Assembly: GCF_051235805.1 (NCBI RefSeq)
Contig: NZ_JBPNXV010000002.1
Location: 62,001-126,000 of the forward strand
Reading direction: 5' to 3'
Source: Pseudothermotoga_B sp051235805
GTDB lineage: Bacteria; Thermotogota; Thermotogae; Thermotogales; DSM-5069
Length of the DNA: 64,000 nt
Positions 59,182 through 64,000 of this stretch are shown here, piece by piece; position 1 is the stretch's first letter, and each line of letters opens with the position of its first letter. The translations under genes were made by a program, and so were the position numbers. The notes below the pieces were generated by a model. It was given only the letters and a program-made list of their open reading frames with translations. It had not been told where the DNA came from and ran no database searches.

Positions 59182-60408
59182 ATGAAAAGGCTGGTTGTGC
59201 TTCTCTTTGTCGCAGCTCTGCTGATTACCACAGCTTTTGCAAAGACCACGATAACGGTCTGGACATTCTTCAGCGGTGGTGAGGGATTCATAGTAACAGA
59301 GCTCATCAAGAAATTCAACGCAGAGAACCCAGACATCGAAGTTGTTGAGCAAATCGTTGAATGGGGAGAGCTTTACAACAAGTTAACTACAGCTGTCGTT
59401 GCTGGCGATCCACCAGATGTTTCTGTGATGCATCTCGCTATGATACCGGATTTCGCTTCAAGAGGTGCTCTAACAGCTATTGACAACTACGTATCAAAGG
59501 ACATCCTGCCAGATTATGTACCTGAAATCATCGCCAAGGCACATTATGCAGGCAAGCTCTATGCGATTCCTATCGATACACATCCTCTTGTTCTGTATTT
59601 CAACAAGGGACTCTTGAAAAAGGCAGGATTAGTAGATCAGAAAGGTGAGGCACTCGTTCCAAAAACCTGGGACGAACTGATCAACTACGCAAAGACAGTA
59701 CAAGGAAAGCTTGGTCTGGAAGTGGGTATCTCTGTTGAAAATGGACCAATGACTGGTGAAAGGTTGTTCATAGCTTATTACACTCAACTTGGTGGAGAGT
59801 TCTACGACGCAAAGTCAAACACAATCAAGCTTGACTTAGAAAAGGCAAAGAAGACTTACGAATTTATAAAGGGTCTCTTTGATTCTGGCGTTATGAAATC
59901 CATGGATTACAACACCGCCGAATCTCTCTTTCAGAACGATCAATCTGCATTCCACTTGAATGGTGTTTGGGCAATGGCGGTCTATCCAACACTGAAAATA
60001 GACTTTGGAGTAACGAGTGTACCAGCAATAGCTGGCAGTAAACCATACACATGGGCAGACAGCCACACTTGGGTACTTCCAAAACACCCAAAGGACGATC
60101 CGAACAAGATTAAGGCTGCCGTCAAATTTGTAGAGTGGTTTGCAAGAAATTCTGCTGAGTGGGCAAAGGCAGGACACCTGCCAGTTCTCAAGAGTGTACT
60201 CAGTTCAGATGCATTCTTGCAACTGCCAATGCGAAAAGATTACGCACAGGTTGCCAATTTCGTTGTTCCCGCTCCGAGTATGAAGGGTTGGGTCGAGATT
60301 AGGCAGAAGATGTGGGAACTCAATCAATCTGTGATTCTGGGACAGATGACACCAGAGCAGGCTGCAAAGGAACTGCAGCAGGCAATTAAGAATGTCTTGG
60401 CTGACTGA
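59182..60408 (+). CDS. Sugar ABC transporter substrate-binding protein (family 1)
   Basis: A 408-residue exported binding protein; signal peptide residues 1-20 ending in TAFA. The core reads TITVWTFFSGGEGFIVTELIKKFNAENPDI, GDPPDVSVMHLAMIPDFASRGALT and SAFHLNGVWAMAVYP. ATG 59182 follows AAGGGGGT. It is first in an operon with two permeases and a GH2 glycosidase, so an oligosaccharide or glycoside is the likely ligand. Confidence 0.92.
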   Translation: MKRLVVLLFVAALLITTAFAKTTITVWTFFSGGEGFIVTELIKKFNAENPDIEVVEQIVEWGELYNKLTTAVVAGDPPDVSVMHLAMIPDFASRGALTAIDNYVSKDILPDYVPEIIAKAHYAGKLYAIPIDTHPLVLYFNKGLLKKAGLVDQKGEALVPKTWDELINYAKTVQGKLGLEVGISVENGPMTGERLFIAYYTQLGGEFYDAKSNTIKLDLEKAKKTYEFIKGLFDSGVMKSMDYNTAESLFQNDQSAFHLNGVWAMAVYPTLKIDFGVTSVPAIAGSKPYTWADSHTWVLPKHPKDDPNKIKAAVKFVEWFARNSAEWAKAGHLPVLKSVLSSDAFLQLPMRKDYAQVANFVVPAPSMKGWVEIRQKMWELNQSVILGQMTPEQAAKELQQAIKNVLAD

Positions 60409-60421
60409 TCTTTGAAGTGTG

Positions 60422-60457
60422 AAGAAGGGGAACAAAGTTCCCCTTCTTTGTATTTTT
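60422..60457 (+). terminator. Terminator-like stem-loop between binding protein and permeases
   Basis: A 12-bp stem (AAGAAGGGGAAC and GTTCCCCTTCTT) with an AAA loop, followed by TGTATTTTTT. It is the strongest of the three importer hairpins and probably works as a leaky terminator that lowers permease expression relative to the binding protein. Confidence 0.8.
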
Positions 60458-60473
60458 TGCATGGAGGGGTTTT

Positions 60474-61361
60474 ATGGGTGTATATAACAAGAAGAAGCAC
60501 GCAGCGCTGGCTTATTTGTTTTTCGCACCTTTTGGTGCTTTGCTGATTGTTTTCAAGCTGATACCCTTTGCGAATTCAATCAGAATGGTGTTCTATAAAT
60601 GGGATATTCTTGGCACTCCACAATTTATAGGTTTTGCAAATTTCACCAAAATGTTTTCCGACAAAGTTTTTCTTTCATCGTTGTGGCACACCTTTTATTT
60701 TGTCATTTTAGTAGTTCCACCAATAATGATTTTATCTTTCCTGATTGCCATATTGGCTAACAGCAGAGCATACGGGAAAGGTTTTGTGAGATCTGCCTTT
60801 TATCTTCCATACACGCTGACGATATCGGTTGTTTGTTTGACTTGGTCACTACTCTACAATCCCTATTTTGGGTTGATCTCGAAGTTTACAAAGGCTTTAG
60901 GACTGAAAACAATCAATTGGCTGGTAGACCCATTTTGGGCTATGCCGGCAATTGCTATAACTACAATCTGGTGGACGATTGGTTTTTGCGTTGTTTTGTA
61001 CATAGCTGGATTACAACAGATACCATCTTCCTATTACGAAGCTGCTGAACTTGACGGAGCTAACGGTTTTAAGAAAATGATCTTCATCACAATACCACTG
61101 CTGAAAAGAGTTCATGTCTTGGTGATCGTCACTCAAATCATCGCTTCACTGCAAATCTTCGGACAAGTCTATATCATGACTGCTGGTGGACCGGCTGGTA
61201 AGACTCGAACTGTCATTCAGTACATCTATGAACAAGGTTTCAGGTATTTCAGAATGGGATACGCTCAGAGTATGGCTTTCGTACTCTTTTTGATCATGCT
61301 TATATTTGCATACTTCCAACTGCGTTTGATGATTTCCTCTTCGAAAGAGGAGTTGATATAA
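60474..61361 (+). CDS. Sugar ABC transporter permease, MalF type
   Basis: A 295-residue CUT1 permease: LAYLFFAPFGALLIVFKLIPFANSIRM at the N-terminus and the EAA loop YEAAELDGANGFKKMIFITIPLLKR. GGAGGGGT precedes the ATG. The stop overlaps the next ATG by one base. Confidence 0.92.
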   Translation: MGVYNKKKHAALAYLFFAPFGALLIVFKLIPFANSIRMVFYKWDILGTPQFIGFANFTKMFSDKVFLSSLWHTFYFVILVVPPIMILSFLIAILANSRAYGKGFVRSAFYLPYTLTISVVCLTWSLLYNPYFGLISKFTKALGLKTINWLVDPFWAMPAIAITTIWWTIGFCVVLYIAGLQQIPSSYYEAAELDGANGFKKMIFITIPLLKRVHVLVIVTQIIASLQIFGQVYIMTAGGPAGKTRTVIQYIYEQGFRYFRMGYAQSMAFVLFLIMLIFAYFQLRLMISSSKEELI

Positions 61362-62168
61362 ATGAAAGCGAAAAAATATCTGTTGACAGTTGTGGCGGTA
61401 GCGCTTTCTTTGGCGTACTTGATTCCACTTATTTGGATGTTCTTGGCTTCCTTTCAATCGCAAAAGGACATCTTGGCAGGCAAGTGGATACCGTCTGTTT
61501 GGTCTCTTGACAACTACAAGATAATACTTCAAAGGGCGAAGATCGGCGCTTGGTTTACAAACAGTTTGATATCTTCCTCTTTGGCTACTCTTGGAATCAT
61601 CGTTGTTTGCACGTTGGCAGCTTATGCTGTGAGTCGAATGAATTTTCCAGGCAGGAAGTTTCTGTATGTTTTTTCTCTTACTGGATTCATGATACCAAGC
61701 CAAGCGATTGCAATTCCTTTGTATCTTATGGTTAGGAGGATGGGCTTAGTCAACAACTTGTTTGGAATAATCTTGCCAGCCTTACCATCTTCGATGGCTG
61801 TTTTTATACTATCGCAGTTCATGAAGGCAATACCGGCAGATTATGAAGAAGCCGCACGATTGGACGGAGCAGGTGAGCTGGACATAATGTTCAAAGTAAT
61901 CTTACCTATGTCCATACCTGCTATCACCACGGTGGCAGTACTTCATTTCACGTGGGTCTGGAATGACTTCTTCTGGCCATTGATCGTCATGACGAACGAG
62001 AAGATGTACACATTGCCAGTAGGGCTTGTAGCATTGGCTGGTTCAGATGTGAATATACGATACGGACCCATCATGGCAGCGAATGTGATGGCATCTTTGC
62101 CTGTCATAGTTGTTTATCTCTTAATGCAAAGGTATCTAACACGCGGAGTGGTATTAAGCCTGAGATGA
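61362..62168 (+). CDS. Sugar ABC transporter permease, MalG type
   Basis: A 268-residue CUT1 permease with the EAA loop YEEAARLDGAGELDIMFKVILPMSIPA and the C-terminal LMQRYLTRGVVLSLR. It directly follows the MalF-type gene. No ATPase gene is seen before the window ends. Confidence 0.92.
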   Translation: MKAKKYLLTVVAVALSLAYLIPLIWMFLASFQSQKDILAGKWIPSVWSLDNYKIILQRAKIGAWFTNSLISSSLATLGIIVVCTLAAYAVSRMNFPGRKFLYVFSLTGFMIPSQAIAIPLYLMVRRMGLVNNLFGIILPALPSSMAVFILSQFMKAIPADYEEAARLDGAGELDIMFKVILPMSIPAITTVAVLHFTWVWNDFFWPLIVMTNEKMYTLPVGLVALAGSDVNIRYGPIMAANVMASLPVIVVYLLMQRYLTRGVVLSLR

Positions 62169-62183
62169 AAGGAGTGTACGTTG

Positions 62184-64000
62184 ATGAGAATTACCTTAGA
62201 TCGAAATTGGAAGCTAATTTACGAAGATGGTTCGGTGAAGAACGATATCTGCCTACCACATGAATTTTCAATAAGTGAGAAGAGTTATCCTAATCCGATC
62301 TTCTCTTCAGGTGTGTACGAAAGAGTACTGACAGAGCTGAAGGGCTTAGAGGGCAAGAAGATAGTTTTGAGATTTCACGGCGTTGATTATGCATCACAAA
62401 TAACTGTAAATGGAAAGCAAGTCTTCAACCATGAAAATGGCTATGACCTTTTTGAGATCGATGTGACGAATTTTCTGAACTTTGATGGTCAGGATTTACT
62501 GCAGATTCATGTTTCTGATGTGGATGTATCGAGTAATCCGAGTATTGTCATGGGAAAACAGGATTGGTATGGAAATGCATCTGGAATTTTGCAACAAGTA
62601 GAGCTGTGGGTTGTCGATGAAGTTTTCATAAAGTCTGCAAGATTTACGACGATGAAAGATTTGAGAACCATTCGATGCGATATAAGATTCTCCGATGGAA
62701 AAGAGCATCCGTTCCGCTTGATTATTTTGGATCCGGCAGGAGAGAAGATTTTTGAGGTACAGCAAAGCAAGACATCCTTCACTTTTCTGGTGGATGAACC
62801 AAAGCCTTGGTCTATTGATTCTCCCAGTCTATACACCGCTGTGATTGATTTCGACTGGAACGGCTGTAAAGATCAGTTTAGCTGCAAATTTGGGATCAGG
62901 ACGATCAGTGTAGAAGCTGACAAGATTCTTTTGAACAATGAACCTGTTTACATCTTCGGTGCCTTAGACCAGAATTTCTATCCTATCACGCATTATGCAC
63001 TTCCGAAGAGAAATGAGCTTCTAAGCGAACTTTTGAAAGCTAAGGAGATGGGACTGAATCTGCTCAGATTTCACGTGAAAATTCCAGATGATCTGTACTT
63101 GGATCTGGCAGATGAACTTGGACTGTTGGTTTGGATCGATCTTCCATATGCAAGGCAGTTGGATGAAAAATCAAAAGCTTATCTGGAAAAACTGCTTGAG
63201 AACTTGCTTGAAAGGCATGCCAACCATCCGAGTTTTGTAATTCTCAGTTTGATAAACGAAAGCTGGGGTGTCGATCTTTCAAAGGAAGAAGAAAGAAAAT
63301 GGCTGAAAGATTTCTACATAAAGGCAAAATCAATCGACCCAACAAGGCTTTACGTTGATAACTCGGCGTGCTGTGGCAATCTTCATGTTTGCTCGGACAT
63401 AGATGATTATCATTTCTATCACTCTTTTCCATATCATAACAATTTGTGGAAACAGAAAGTAGAAGGTTTTGCGACTGGTGAGTTCAAGAGTTTCTCTGTG
63501 CCAAAACAAAGACTTCCCAAGTTGATTTCTGAATTTGGTGTGTGGGGCTTATCTGATCAAAGAGATTGGCTTGGTAACTGGATGAACTTTCCTGTGACTG
63601 TGATGGGAATGAAGTTCGATGGATCATCACCACAAGATGCTGTCTCTTTAGCCTGTAGATTTCACAACCTTGAAGATTTCTTCTACCAATCCCAATTGCA
63701 CCAATTCTTAGGTTTGAAGTATCAAATAGAGCAGATCAGGCTCAAAGAGCAGATATCAGGGTATGTTATCACTGAATTTTCAGACATAGCTTGGGAGGCA
63801 AATGGACTTTTGGACTACAACAGAATGCCAAAGTCCTTCTATTCAAAAATGAGGTTTTTAAACAACCCTATTCTGCCCATAATCAGAGATCACAGATCTG
63901 TTTTGAAGGCAACAGAAAGGTATTTTGGACATCTGTGTATGGCCAACAGTTCGCCAATGAACTTGGAAGTTAAGATCGTCGTGAGAACGGACATTAAGAT
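62184..64000 (+). CDS. Glycoside hydrolase family 2 enzyme, 3' end cut off
   Basis: 605 codons are present and the frame is still open at the window edge. The N-terminal jelly-roll domain (RITLDRNWKLIYEDGS, SSGVYERVLTE, FHGVDYASQITVNGKQV) and the sandwich domain lead into a TIM barrel with the acid/base glutamate in LSLINESWG (about residue 357) and the nucleophile in LISEFGVWGL (about 453). This is GH2, which includes beta-galactosidases, beta-mannosidases and beta-glucuronidases; the specificity cannot be told. The ATG follows AAAGGAGTG. It lacks a signal peptide, so it should act on imported sugar in the cytoplasm. Confidence 0.87.
   Translation, partial: MRITLDRNWKLIYEDGSVKNDICLPHEFSISEKSYPNPIFSSGVYERVLTELKGLEGKKIVLRFHGVDYASQITVNGKQVFNHENGYDLFEIDVTNFLNFDGQDLLQIHVSDVDVSSNPSIVMGKQDWYGNASGILQQVELWVVDEVFIKSARFTTMKDLRTIRCDIRFSDGKEHPFRLIILDPAGEKIFEVQQSKTSFTFLVDEPKPWSIDSPSLYTAVIDFDWNGCKDQFSCKFGIRTISVEADKILLNNEPVYIFGALDQNFYPITHYALPKRNELLSELLKAKEMGLNLLRFHVKIPDDLYLDLADELGLLVWIDLPYARQLDEKSKAYLEKLLENLLERHANHPSFVILSLINESWGVDLSKEEERKWLKDFYIKAKSIDPTRLYVDNSACCGNLHVCSDIDDYHFYHSFPYHNNLWKQKVEGFATGEFKSFSVPKQRLPKLISEFGVWGLSDQRDWLGNWMNFPVTVMGMKFDGSSPQDAVSLACRFHNLEDFFYQSQLHQFLGLKYQIEQIRLKEQISGYVITEFSDIAWEANGLLDYNRMPKSFYSKMRFLNNPILPIIRDHRSVLKATERYFGHLCMANSSPMNLEVKIVVRTDIK

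Noticed and set aside
1..64000. tRNA or rRNA genes
   Set aside because: I found no cloverleaf-like sequence with TTCGA and CCA-type ends and no rRNA motifs; this was a visual scan only, so a missed tRNA is possible.

Overview
The window looks like the chromosome of a thermophilic member of the Thermotogae, most likely Pseudothermotoga or a close relative. This rests on MazG, MtnA, TM1266-like, TM1459-like and TreT-type proteins that resemble Thermotoga family members, dense co-directional operons with ATGA/TTGA stop-start overlaps, frequent TTG/GTG starts with strong GGAGG sites, and many sugar and peptide ABC importers. Assignments come from reading protein motifs; no database search was possible.

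Layout. 1-3.5 kb (minus): Pit phosphate permease, DUF47 PhoU-like partner, MazG, an exported parvulin-type PPIase, and the 5' end of mtnA. 3.7-6.9 kb: an internalin-like leucine-rich-repeat protein and a membrane GAF/HD-GYP phosphodiesterase. 7.3-15.9 kb (plus): a nine-gene operon with a consensus promoter and overlapping palindrome (AroM family, Dpp-type importer, M20 amidohydrolase, DUF1177, XRE-cupin regulator). 15.9-17.0 kb: flgB-flgC-fliE. 17.0-26.9 kb (minus): a complete CUT1 sugar importer with its ATPase, a GH38 mannosidase, a GT-A and a GT4 glycosyltransferase and an RpiR regulator, possibly a glucosylglycerate/mannosylglucosylglycerate-type solute locus. 27-31 kb: an MFS transporter, a TM1266-like regulator, a small membrane protein and decayed sequence.

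31.3-43.7 kb is an AT-richer defence island: DUF499 ATPase, DUF3780, DUF1156 DNA methylase, an Mrr-type endonuclease and a PLD-SNF2 helicase. It matches the helicase-methylase-ATPase (Hma-like) class. An IS607-type element sits inside it, with a broken tnpA, an intact tnpB lacking the usual zinc finger, and a strongly structured 3' region that looks like an omega RNA with a pseudoknot. The island is bracketed by two imperfect direct repeats of about 110 bp and by two fragments of the same repeat-protein family. Right of it lie a solitary degenerate CRISPR repeat, a GNAT pseudogene and a CRISPR array of 24 repeats and 23 spacers (44801-46581) with no cas genes in the window.

48-53.2 kb (minus): trehalose locus (importer without ATPase, TreT, ROK regulator). 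53.4-58.8 kb (minus): SprA-like protein, a soluble chemoreceptor paired with an ODP-type di-iron sensor, an exported hypothetical, a methyltransferase, a MATE exporter and a monocupin. 59.2-64 kb (plus): a third sugar importer and a GH2 glycosidase cut by the window end. Two of the three sugar importers have no ATPase gene, so the single ATPase at 22.8-23.9 kb may serve all of them (inference).
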